Below are positions 42,359 to 49,750 of a stretch of 49,750 bases of DNA, piece by piece (position 1 is the first letter of the stretch; each line of letters opens with the position of its first letter). Both the position numbers and the translations under genes were made by a program. Source of the DNA: JBAZCI01 sp041671025 (GTDB taxonomy: Bacteria > Patescibacteriota > Patescibacteriia > UBA10025); NCBI GenBank assembly GCA_041671025.1, contig JBAZCI010000006.1, forward strand, positions 1-49,750, read 5' to 3'. The notes under the pieces are model-generated. The model ran no database searches. It was not told where the DNA came from and saw nothing but the letters and a program-made list of their open reading frames with translations.

Positions 42359-42495
42359 GGTGGGCTTTGTGGTGGTACCAATATCATCATAAAGCAAAAA
42401 AACAAAGCCTCTCAAAGGCACTTTGACAATGGAATATCAATCAATAAACCATAAATTTTGCTCACCCCACGCGGGTGTGAAAGGAGTAATACTCT

Positions 42496-42630
42496 ATGAA
42501 CGCTTTGACGTTCGCTGTATCTTCGGATACACGGTGCGCCAGGGCACCTTCAACCTGGAAAATCAATTCACCCCCTGTACTGGGAAGGTGGGCAAATTGG
42601 AAACCCTTATTTTCAAGAAAGGAGTACTGA
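42496..42630 (+). CDS. Small leader ORF, 44 aa
   Basis: A 44-aa frame begins MNALTFAVSSDTRC and ends RKEY. It has a good ribosome site (AAAGGAG ten bases before the ATG) and its TGA is two bases before the next ATG, so translation of the two could be coupled. A hairpin GGTGC-gccagg-GCACC lies inside. The Trp- and Ser-rich sequence matches no family I know. It may be a regulatory leader peptide or a small protein. Confidence 0.5.
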   Translation: MNALTFAVSSDTRCARAPSTWKINSPPVLGRWANWKPLFSRKEY

Positions 42631-42632
42631 GG

Positions 42633-43637
42633 ATGGAGAAGTTTTTGAACATTGGCCTCAGGACCGCGATTGAAAAACTAGGGGTTCCATTCTTGGAGTC
42701 CCTCTACACACATCCGGGAGCGAGAAAGGCGTTGCGGGAAATCAACAGACTTTTTGAACAGCCTGGTGGCGGAATAGCACGAAATGCTATTCGAGAGTAC
42801 GTTGATAGTATCCGTAACAGTCGACTCAGGGCTGCAATAAACCCTTTAGTCGAAGAGCTTTTCTTTTCGCTCAAGCTTGAACAAGTGGAGGATAACATGC
42901 CCCCAAAAGGCAAACCAAATCAGCCGAAGCAAGGAGATCAACCAAAAGGCGATCAGATTGCGAAGGCTCGTCATTCAATCGCTGCGCTGGATGGTGCGTA
43001 TTCTAGCATTATTAATCAGCAGCTTGCAAAAAAGGCCATGGCGTTTCAGCTTATTGCATTAAGCAAATTAGCTGAATATACCGGGCCGGCGTTAAAAGCG
43101 CTTGCAATCAATCTTGCCTATGATGCCGATAAAGCGGATATTTACGCCGCGATAGGTATCGACAGGCAACAGCTTGAAGACAAAGTAGAAAAGGGGAAAA
43201 CGTCGATTAAGAATGTTGAAAAAAGTAACAGACTTCTTGCGCGACTGCCTCAACATATCAGAAAGATGTTGGTGAAAGTGTTGGGAAAGGCCGACACGCC
43301 CGATGACCGTGAAAGTTTCTATTCATATCTTGCCGGTTTTTATGGTGAAGGTACTGATGAAGAAATCGCAACGGCCGGACTTGTGCTGGAAGATTTTACC
43401 ACACGCCCGATTATGGATTTGGCGAATGCAATCGGCATAATGCCAAATATTGGTATGCAGGTAGTTGGTAAAATTACTCGTGCGCTCAATCCTGACGAAG
43501 TGTCTGGAATTACTGACGAAGAAATTCGTCAGGAAGAGCTTGAACTTGAACAGATGGTGGCAGAACGTAAGCGACGCTGGGGTAAGCCTGAGTCGGTAGC
43601 TATCGTTCCTGCAACCAAATACGGAAAGGTTAGTTGA
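42633..43637 (+). CDS. Hypothetical helical protein, 334 aa
   Basis: I do not recognise a family. The first ~85 residues form helices, then a Lys/Pro/Gln linker (~89-110) leads to a helical domain (~115-310) and a charged Glu/Arg-rich end. There is no signal peptide or membrane span. I chose ATG 42633; the frame is open back to 42423, but a small ORF with a good ribosome site occupies that stretch in another frame. A second in-frame ATG (42897), with GGAGG five bases upstream, could give a 246-aa form that begins at the linker. Confidence 0.7.
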   Translation: MEKFLNIGLRTAIEKLGVPFLESLYTHPGARKALREINRLFEQPGGGIARNAIREYVDSIRNSRLRAAINPLVEELFFSLKLEQVEDNMPPKGKPNQPKQGDQPKGDQIAKARHSIAALDGAYSSIINQQLAKKAMAFQLIALSKLAEYTGPALKALAINLAYDADKADIYAAIGIDRQQLEDKVEKGKTSIKNVEKSNRLLARLPQHIRKMLVKVLGKADTPDDRESFYSYLAGFYGEGTDEEIATAGLVLEDFTTRPIMDLANAIGIMPNIGMQVVGKITRALNPDEVSGITDEEIRQEELELEQMVAERKRRWGKPESVAIVPATKYGKVS

Positions 43638-43639
43638 AA

Positions 43640-44254
43640 ATGGCCGATAATAAAAAAACCGGCGAAGTTGGTGCTGGAAACGATTCTCCGGCTGCCGATG
43701 ACACAAGGACTCAAAAGCAATCCTCCGATGCTAAGTCCAAGAAATCTTCTTCAAATTCCGACGATAACGTTTCAGGATTTTGGGAAGGTATCGGGCAATT
43801 CATTCGTGAGTTGCCTAAGGATCGGAGTACGACAGAGCTCATAGTGCTGTGGATTGTCGGTTTGGCTTCTGCCAAAATCGTCGTCAGTAGCCTGAAGGAT
43901 GCGATGAATAGTGATCCCAATCTGAAAAAATTGGACGCGATTCATCGCCAACAACTGATCGAACAGGTCAGTGAGCATCTCGATCACTTTTTCGATCGCG
44001 GTAAGAACGGTGTTCTTGCTGTGAAAAAAGAAGTGTATGAGAAAGCGGCTCAGCTCAAAGTTTGGCTGAGCGTGAAGGACGAACTTTTCGCGAGAAATCT
44101 TCGCCCCCTGATTCCTCAGGTGAATCAGAACACGGTATACCAGAGAGCAGAGCGCACACGGTACGGATTCGGTCCGCTCGCATGCTTTGGTCGGAAGTTA
44201 AATTGCAGGCGGAAATGGTATGTTCTGCCTGTGTTCTCAATCGGTAGGAGGTAG
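43640..44254 (+). CDS. Hypothetical protein, 204 aa
   Basis: The protein has a polar, disordered Ser/Lys/Asp-rich N-terminus (~1-45) and one hydrophobic stretch ELIVLWIVGLASAKIVVSSL (~66-85), possibly a membrane helix, followed by charged helices. The last ~45 residues (from DELFARN) are basic, Arg/Tyr-rich and unlike the rest; the DNA there includes CTGATTC-ctcaggt-GAATCAG, so a palindrome insertion or frame change may have replaced the original tail. It starts two bases after the previous stop; a TTG at 43634 is an alternative start. Confidence 0.65.
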   Translation: MADNKKTGEVGAGNDSPAADDTRTQKQSSDAKSKKSSSNSDDNVSGFWEGIGQFIRELPKDRSTTELIVLWIVGLASAKIVVSSLKDAMNSDPNLKKLDAIHRQQLIEQVSEHLDHFFDRGKNGVLAVKKEVYEKAAQLKVWLSVKDELFARNLRPLIPQVNQNTVYQRAERTRYGFGPLACFGRKLNCRRKWYVLPVFSIGRR

Positions 44255-44257
44255 TCA

Positions 44258-46132
44258 ATGTCTGAAGTGCATAATACAGAAGCTCAAGATCAATCAGCAA
44301 TGAATGATGAGAGTTCAAAAGATGGCGGTATCGGTGGATTTTTCAGCAAATTCAGTGACCGCATGGGAGGAGCCGCAGATGCGATCCTTGATTCATTGAA
44401 AGAAGGCGTGTCGGCACGGCTTCTTATCATCGTCGGCCTGGTGCTCTGGTTTTTTGGCGGGACGGCCACTGGAGAAACAACAATGCTTCTCGGCACCGCT
44501 GTCGCAAAGAACGTTTACGAAAGAATCCGGACAATTGTAAAGAGAGTCCTGATGATTACTCTGACGTTTCTTACGATGGGATTCGGGTTATACCTGTTTT
44601 CCTTCGGCTGGAGTTACGTGACAACTTGGGATTCATCAATCCTGATCTTTTTTGCCGGACTTTTCGCCGCATTCGGTATTGCAACATTCTTTGTCTTTCT
44701 CGTCGTAATCCAGTCATTAATCAGACTGATTATTGGCAAGGAGAAGTTGGCAAACATTGACCGCAGTTCAGCTGAAGGTCAACGCCAGCTTGCCGAATAT
44801 AATGAAGAGCAGAAGAGTTTGCGCGGAGCGTTTGCAAAAGGGATTCTGTGGGTCGTCATGTACATGTTCTTCGGAATGTGGCTCGAACCATGGTTGTCGC
44901 TTAAGTTGTTCTTCTGCTGGAATTTTGCTCTGTTCGCAGTTCTGTTGACAAAAGATTCCAGCAAAAGAGGCCGTCAAGGTAAGACGACTATCGGCGATTA
45001 TGCTGAAGCTGTTCTTATCGGAAGTGTCGCGCTGTTTTTCCTGATTGGTCTCGGTTACTACTGGATGAACGGTATAGACAAAGAGGCTGACGGCACGCCT
45101 GCTCGTAATGCCGTCGCTCAGATTTGTGAGGGTGCGGTCTACGTGGTTATGATGCCTGTGAATTATGTCAGGGGCAATAAGCACGAAGCGACTGCAGGGG
45201 ATTTCAACGGCGACGGTTTCGTCGATGATACCGACAACGCTCTTCGGCTTGCCGACATCAATGATGACGGTAAGATCAATGTGAACGATTTGAGTGAGTT
45301 CTCATCCCAATATCCGGTAGTGGGTGTCGATACAGCTAAAGGATATCCTGTAGCCGTTCGCGAATGGAAGCTTCGTCGGACAGTCGGTTCCTACAATCAA
45401 CCAGTCGGTGACGTATCAGGTGATTTCAATGTCGATCTTTATGATTCGGCACAAATCGCGAGATATATCGCTGGCAGTGGTTCAAAGCCCGTCTATCAAA
45501 CCAAGGGAGAATTAATTCCTGCGGTTGCGGTAGCGAGCGATGAATCTGAGCAAGTTGCTCAAGAACCCCCGGATGACGAAGAAGGGTATGTATCAATCGA
45601 CGACCGTATTCCTCAGGACGCTGTTGACCGCTCCTACGCGATCCAACAGCAGGAGGACGCAGGTCAACCGGTGGTTCCGTCGCAGACGTATGTCCCGCGG
45701 GAGATCCCACGGGTGGTCTATGCACAACCCGTGCAGGATTACTTCCTTGCCGGTGATAATCCGAAAACAATCCAGTTGGGTCCATTTCCGCCTGGAAAGG
45801 TGCAAGTAATTGTCGACGGGTCGATCTATATTGATCCGAAGATAATGACTAATGGCCCATTCGGATACGCTGGCCAGCAAGCAACGAAAGACTTAAATAA
45901 CGGATTCTCCCAGGTGCTCAACTATGGAGAATTGTATCGCGTAGTTCAAAGTCCGCAGGTAATTGGGGATCCTCAACCTATCCGGAAGGAAAGGATAGAG
46001 TGGGCTCCTCTCTACGATGGTGTATACGTGGCTGAAATCGATCTCCCATCAGGAGGACCGATCGAAATCGGCATCCGGGAAGAGAACTTCGGAGATAACG
46101 CAGAAGGATTCCATTTCCAGACACGTTATTAG
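44258..46132 (+). CDS. Multi-TM protein with dockerin-like calcium repeats
   Basis: The protein is 624 aa. The N-terminal half has about six hydrophobic helices (~50-70, 95-118, 125-158, 195-215, 218-232, 248-270). Three calcium-loop motifs follow: DFNGDGFVDDTD and DINDDGKINVND (~313-345) and DVSGDFNVDLYD (~385-397), resembling type I dockerin F-hand loops. A linker and a beta-rich C-terminal domain (~480-624) complete it. TAGGAGG before ATG 44258 gives a clear start. It ends the operon. Dockerins bind cohesins, and two cohesin-like proteins are encoded at the start of the window, but direct pairing is inference. Confidence 0.8.
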   Translation: MSEVHNTEAQDQSAMNDESSKDGGIGGFFSKFSDRMGGAADAILDSLKEGVSARLLIIVGLVLWFFGGTATGETTMLLGTAVAKNVYERIRTIVKRVLMITLTFLTMGFGLYLFSFGWSYVTTWDSSILIFFAGLFAAFGIATFFVFLVVIQSLIRLIIGKEKLANIDRSSAEGQRQLAEYNEEQKSLRGAFAKGILWVVMYMFFGMWLEPWLSLKLFFCWNFALFAVLLTKDSSKRGRQGKTTIGDYAEAVLIGSVALFFLIGLGYYWMNGIDKEADGTPARNAVAQICEGAVYVVMMPVNYVRGNKHEATAGDFNGDGFVDDTDNALRLADINDDGKINVNDLSEFSSQYPVVGVDTAKGYPVAVREWKLRRTVGSYNQPVGDVSGDFNVDLYDSAQIARYIAGSGSKPVYQTKGELIPAVAVASDESEQVAQEPPDDEEGYVSIDDRIPQDAVDRSYAIQQQEDAGQPVVPSQTYVPREIPRVVYAQPVQDYFLAGDNPKTIQLGPFPPGKVQVIVDGSIYIDPKIMTNGPFGYAGQQATKDLNNGFSQVLNYGELYRVVQSPQVIGDPQPIRKERIEWAPLYDGVYVAEIDLPSGGPIEIGIREENFGDNAEGFHFQTRY

Positions 46133-46167
46133 TACAAAATTCAAAATAAGGAACATTTATGAGTCTC

Positions 46168-46205
46168 GGGCGTCGACACACTTTGTGTACGGCGCCCTTT
46201 TTTTA
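46168..46205 (+). terminator. Terminator after the dockerin-like gene
   Basis: GGGCGTCGACAC-actt-GTGTACGGCGCCC (imperfect stem) leads into a run of seven T, 36 bp after the stop codon. Confidence 0.82.
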
Positions 46206-46232
46206 TTCTCAAAAACCAGGTAGGATACGGGT

Positions 46233-47840
46233 ATGTTGGACATACGAATTCAAAAGCGTGAATGGGTGTTTGTTGTAATCATAGCGATTGTACTGTGTGC
46301 GATTGCGTTCATACCGCAGATTGTCGCTTTCCGTCATGCTCCTGCAGACGGTCAGTATATGATGACGTTGTATCCCGTACCGGATGACACGAATTCTTAT
46401 TTCACCTGGATTCGTCAGGCGACGGACGGTCATTTCTTTTTCAATTTCAAATATTCCAGCGAAGCGCATATTCGGGCACTTTTTCATCCCATTTTTCTCA
46501 GCATGGGGCTTTTGGTTAAAGCGGGCATCCCGCTGGCGGGAGTGTGGTATGGCACACAAGTCTTGAGTATTCTTCTGCTTGTGTGGACGCTGTATGTATT
46601 CATATCCCGATTCTTTATACGTGTCGCGTCGAGACGATTCGGACTCGCGTTTATGAGCTTAGCGGGAGGCTTGGGGTTTCTCCACTTTTTGCTGGATAGA
46701 AATGCCGTAACGCTCTGGACCCCTGCAGATATCAGCATGACAGAAACAACGCTCGCACGGTCGATCTCCTGGCCGTTTATCTTCTGTTTTTCCGTCGTGC
46801 TCATTCTCTGGAGCTTTCTCATGTATATGCGGTATCTTGAATCACCTCAGCGGAAATATTTTTACGGTGCGGCGGCAGCCGGGTTTGCGGTGAGTCTCAT
46901 ACATCCGTATGACGCCGGCATCATCGCGTCAGTAGCGGGGCTGTATACAATTATTCGATACGGGTTCGGACGCATCCCGACGGTCATCGCATATGTATGC
47001 ATTGTCATTCTGCCGACGCTGTATCACGCCGTGTTGCTTATTGATCCGGTGTTTCGCGGACATAGCACGTTTGATATGTCATCGCCCAATCCTGTCGCGT
47101 ATCTTGGCGGGTTTGGCGTTCTTGTGCCATTAGCCGTCATCGGCGCTGTCGTGATACTCCTTGGTTCCCGATATCAAAAAAAGTCTGACTGGCTGTTGCC
47201 GATTGTCTGGGCGGGAGTCCTGCCGTTGCTGTTGTATGCGCCTGTTAATTTTCAGCGAAGAATGATAGAAGGAGGAATCGTGGCGTACGGGATCCTCGCC
47301 GTTCTTGGCATGCAAACGATATGGCAGATACTCAGATCATTCCATCCAACCCACCGTGTTCTGTACCGGTGGACGGTATGGGGCGGGATGTCGGCTGTGG
47401 TGCTTATTTCCATGTTGACCGTCGTCTCTCTGTTTTCTGATGATCTGAAACGGGCTCAACATCCGTCATATCCGTATGTTATTCCGAAAACGATAGGAGA
47501 AAGCATGACATGGCTGGACGATCAGGCATCACCTGATGATGTCATTCTCTCGGCGTGGGCCACCGGTTCGTTTATTCCGCGGCTGACCGGGTCAGTGACC
47601 TATATAGGCCACGGGGCGCAAACGTATAAAGCAGGACGCAAATCAGCCGAGGCGGAAAAGTTTTTTTCTTTTTTTACACCGATGTCTGAACGCGATCGGC
47701 TGGTGATTGATCGCGGCATCACGTATGTCGTTTATGGACCGTATGAATTGAGAAATCAGACGATCGATTTCTCCTCATCAAAAATATTACAGCAGGTGTA
47801 CGATAATGGTGAGGTGAAAATATTTAAGAGAATAAAATAG
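46233..47840 (+). CDS. Polytopic membrane protein, GT-C glycosyltransferase-like
   Basis: The protein is 535 aa with ~11-12 membrane helices in the first ~410 residues and a soluble C-terminal domain. The first extracytoplasmic loop carries PVPDDTNSYFTWIRQATDG; paired acidic residues there are typical of GT-C enzymes that use polyprenol-linked sugars. The C-terminal region includes WLDDQASPDDVILSAWATG, as seen in many DUF-type GT-C proteins. It may glycosylate surface proteins with donors made by a Dpm1-like synthase such as the one at 3494-4210. Donor and acceptor are unknown. Confidence 0.75.
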   Translation: MLDIRIQKREWVFVVIIAIVLCAIAFIPQIVAFRHAPADGQYMMTLYPVPDDTNSYFTWIRQATDGHFFFNFKYSSEAHIRALFHPIFLSMGLLVKAGIPLAGVWYGTQVLSILLLVWTLYVFISRFFIRVASRRFGLAFMSLAGGLGFLHFLLDRNAVTLWTPADISMTETTLARSISWPFIFCFSVVLILWSFLMYMRYLESPQRKYFYGAAAAGFAVSLIHPYDAGIIASVAGLYTIIRYGFGRIPTVIAYVCIVILPTLYHAVLLIDPVFRGHSTFDMSSPNPVAYLGGFGVLVPLAVIGAVVILLGSRYQKKSDWLLPIVWAGVLPLLLYAPVNFQRRMIEGGIVAYGILAVLGMQTIWQILRSFHPTHRVLYRWTVWGGMSAVVLISMLTVVSLFSDDLKRAQHPSYPYVIPKTIGESMTWLDDQASPDDVILSAWATGSFIPRLTGSVTYIGHGAQTYKAGRKSAEAEKFFSFFTPMSERDRLVIDRGITYVVYGPYELRNQTIDFSSSKILQQVYDNGEVKIFKRIK

Positions 47841-47849
47841 GTAGGTGAT

Positions 47850-47873
47850 AGCCCAGGTCTGGAGACCTGGGCT
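47850..47873. repeat. Second copy of the AGCCCAGGTC palindrome
   Basis: AGCCCAGGTC-tgga-GACCTGGGCT: the two ten-base arms are identical to those at 27579-27602; only the four loop bases differ (tgga versus tcct, largely complementary). No T-run follows. Confidence 0.8.
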
Positions 47874-47907
47874 CTGCATACAATGATAACCTCTATTTAT
47901 GGCGTGG

Positions 47908-47936
47908 TTGATTTTTTTGTTCAAATGTGATATAAT
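47908..47936 (+). promoter_or_regulatory. Promoter of the NHL-repeat gene
   Basis: TTGATT (47908-47913) and consensus TATAAT (47931-47936) are 17 bp apart, with TGA extending the -10. It lies 35 bp before the start codon. Confidence 0.8.
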
Positions 47937-47970
47937 AGAGGAAGTAAAAACAAAAATAACAATAAAAATC

Positions 47971-49750
47971 ATGATGAGGAAAGTAGTAGTCAGTCTCATA
48001 TTTGGGATAGGCATTGTCTCAGCTGTTTTTGGTGTTCCGGTTTCTCAGGCCGCGTATGGCGACGTGACCACGTTTATCGGGAAACCGTACGAAGGGGACG
48101 GAGGTCAGGCAGTCGACGCATACTTTGATTTTCCTGATGATGTGGTCGCTGACGGTTCGGGAAATTTTTATATTGCGGATACATACAATAATGTTATTAG
48201 AAAAATTGATACCGCCGGGATTGTGAGTACGGTTGCCGGCACGGGATCCGCAGGTCTTACGAACGGCGCCACTGCGTCAGCAGAATTTTATCTTCCTCGC
48301 GGCATTGCGCTTGATGACAGCGGCAATATCTATATCGCAGATGCGGGCAATAATGTCATTCGAAAAATAAGCGGAGGAACGGTATCAACGCTGGTCAGCT
48401 CTGGTCTCAATACGCCGTTGGGCGTGCATGTCGTCGGATCTACGCTGTATATTTCCGATTCCGGGAATAATGCGATTAAATACGTGTCTGTGAGCGGAGG
48501 AACGGTATCAACATTAACCACGGGTGTGAGTGATCCCCGCAAGCTTGCCTCAAGCGCTGACGGGTCGCTGTTATACGTTGCTGACAACGGTTCATCTCGC
48601 GTGCTTTCCGTGACAACATCCGGAGGAGCGGTTACGGGAGTTGCGGGTTCGGGAACTTCGGGATATGCGGAAGGTACGGCAGGCAACGCACAATTTCAAA
48701 ATGTATGGGGAATTGTACGTGATGACAATACGCTGTATGTTACTGATCATGACGGATTTGTCACCGACCGGATTCGCACGATAAATCTCACTACGGGCGC
48801 AACTAGCCTGTTTGCGGCCGATCAACAGCAGGCAACGATGATCTATCCGGGGGCGCTGGTGACGCACAACGGACAACTTTATGCGTTAATGACCGGACTT
48901 GGGACGATTCACGGTTTTCAGTTATCCGATGCGACCGTGCATTCAGTATATGCCGGCAAAGAGCGATTTCAGAATCGGACAGGATCTGATGCGTTGATGG
49001 GGCGCCCACTCGATATGGTTCCTGCGCCTGACGGAACGTATGTCTATTTTTCAGAAAATAACAAAATACGCAAGTTCAATAAAGCAACGGGCGCGGTGAC
49101 GCATGTCATCGGTGATACCGTGGATAATTATCGCGAAGGTTCTGATGTTGATACACTGCCCATGCGGTTTAGCGGGCCGTTCGGCATCACGGTTAATTCA
49201 ACCGGAACGCGCATGTATGTGGCCGACCGGTGGAATAACCGTATCCGCGGCGTCAACCTGGAAGCCAGTCCGGTGAACGCCTATTTGATCACCGGTGCGG
49301 GCGGCATTAATACAAACGGCACACAGGACAATGGCTATCAAGAGGGGATAAAATGTGCCGATCAATTAACCACGGGTGTTTCGGGGTGCGCGTATTTCAA
49401 AAATCCTGCCGGTATTGTGATTGATCCGAGTAACGCGTATCTCTATGTAACGGACACCGGAAATAACCGGGTTCGCAAAGTTCGCATTTCTGACGGCCAG
49501 ACATCACTTGTCGCAGGTTCAGGTGATGCAGGGTTTGCTGACGGTACAGGTACGGCGGCGAAGTTTAATAAGCCGTTCGGCATTGCTATTGATCCCACCG
49601 GTAAGTATCTGTATGTAGCTGATACAAATAATCAACGCATCCGCAAAATTGATATCGCGACATCTGCAGTGACGACGGTTATCGGGACAGGAACAAACGG
49701 CTATCTGGACGCGGCTCCCTTAACTGCCGTACTGTCATTTCCCGAGTACG
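47971..49750 (+). CDS. Secreted NHL-repeat beta-propeller protein (partial)
   Basis: The frame runs off the window after ~593 codons. A signal peptide (residues ~1-28, ending VSQAAYG) is followed by NHL repeats such as FPDDVVADGSGNFYIADTYN and FNKPFGIAIDPTGKYLYVAD, with recurring NNVIRKI and NNRVRKV strand ends. NHL repeats form beta propellers that bind partners or, in some secreted proteins, glycans. ATG 47974 is an alternative start; neither has a strong ribosome site. The 3' end is unseen, so an anchor or further domains may follow. Confidence 0.88.
   Translation, partial: MMRKVVVSLIFGIGIVSAVFGVPVSQAAYGDVTTFIGKPYEGDGGQAVDAYFDFPDDVVADGSGNFYIADTYNNVIRKIDTAGIVSTVAGTGSAGLTNGATASAEFYLPRGIALDDSGNIYIADAGNNVIRKISGGTVSTLVSSGLNTPLGVHVVGSTLYISDSGNNAIKYVSVSGGTVSTLTTGVSDPRKLASSADGSLLYVADNGSSRVLSVTTSGGAVTGVAGSGTSGYAEGTAGNAQFQNVWGIVRDDNTLYVTDHDGFVTDRIRTINLTTGATSLFAADQQQATMIYPGALVTHNGQLYALMTGLGTIHGFQLSDATVHSVYAGKERFQNRTGSDALMGRPLDMVPAPDGTYVYFSENNKIRKFNKATGAVTHVIGDTVDNYREGSDVDTLPMRFSGPFGITVNSTGTRMYVADRWNNRIRGVNLEASPVNAYLITGAGGINTNGTQDNGYQEGIKCADQLTTGVSGCAYFKNPAGIVIDPSNAYLYVTDTGNNRVRKVRISDGQTSLVAGSGDAGFADGTGTAAKFNKPFGIAIDPTGKYLYVADTNNQRIRKIDIATSAVTTVIGTGTNGYLDAAPLTAVLSFPEY

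Noticed and set aside
42423..42632. Upstream start for the 334-aa protein at 42423
   Set aside because: No ribosome site, and a different frame with a good ribosome site covers the stretch; ATG 42633 is better placed.
1..49750. CRISPR array
   Set aside because: No regularly spaced direct repeats were seen; the repeats present are palindromes and protein-level repeats.
1..49750. UGA recoded as glycine or another amino acid
   Set aside because: Several genes end normally at TGA, glycines are encoded by GGN, and RF2 is present with its UGA-dependent switch.

Overview
The window looks like part of a Patescibacteria (CPR) chromosome. The signs are: membrane-anchored proteins with Asn/Thr-rich linkers and TSP3-type calcium repeats; a giant cell-surface protein carrying a VirB2/TrbC-like membrane module; a ComEC split into separate channel and hydrolase genes; cobalamin-dependent ribonucleotide reductase without cobalamin synthesis genes; and compact operons with many 1-4 bp junctions. 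I cannot name the lineage; a Magasanikbacteria/Uhrbacteria/Kerfeldbacteria-like group is only a guess. The standard bacterial code applies: UGA is a normal stop, and prfB carries the classical RF2 frameshift that depends on UGA being one.

Layout. 1-4.2 kb: two overlapping genes for membrane-anchored cohesin-like proteins, then a polyprenol-phosphate-mannose-synthase-like glycosyltransferase. 4.2-4.75 kb: a strong promoter, tandem hairpins, tRNA-Val(CAC) and pieces of tRNA sequence scattered on both sides. 4.75-8.05 kb: housekeeping genes (lepB, hisS, HIT, rpsU, yqeY-like). 8.1-20.5 kb: a 3406-residue surface protein followed by three small anchored proteins with TSP3-like calcium repeats. 20.5-23.9 kb: ybeY, dgkA, ftsA, ftsZ, closed by a terminator. 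24.2-27.5 kb: nrdR-nrdJ behind a promoter overlapped by two NrdR-box-like sites. 27.5-28.5 kb: palindromes and two small minus-strand genes, each with a promoter and terminator. 28.6-32.8 kb: a secreted beta-rich protein, a cobalamin adenosyltransferase, a GIY-YIG gene bounded by matching palindromes, a GYD protein, and a cobalamin riboswitch controlling a DUF4430 protein plus a predicted vitamin-transporter-like membrane protein. 32.8-37.1 kb: a degenerate NodB-fold protein, a Cys-rich protein, an HtrA protease, an unknown acidic protein and prfB. 37.1-38.1 kb: palindromic repeats around an orphan minus-strand gene. 38.2-42.3 kb: ComEC channel, an archaeal-type fructose-bisphosphate aldolase/phosphatase (minus strand), the ComEC-type hydrolase and a REP-associated transposase. 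42.3-46.2 kb: an operon with a leader ORF, two unknown proteins and a multi-TM protein with dockerin-like repeats. 46.2-49.75 kb: a GT-C-like membrane protein and an NHL-repeat secreted protein that runs off the end.

How the parts may work together. NrdJ needs adenosylcobalamin; the CobO/BtuR-type enzyme makes it from salvaged corrinoid, and the riboswitch-controlled pair is a plausible uptake module. The result is a cobalamin-scavenging circuit supplying DNA precursors. Cohesin-like domains at one end and dockerin-like repeats at the other suggest a calcium-dependent surface assembly system, alongside the giant protein and the TSP3 proteins. Several families of short palindromes occupy the intergenic gaps; one encloses a GIY-YIG nuclease gene, and two others sit in frame inside a REP-associated transposase gene.
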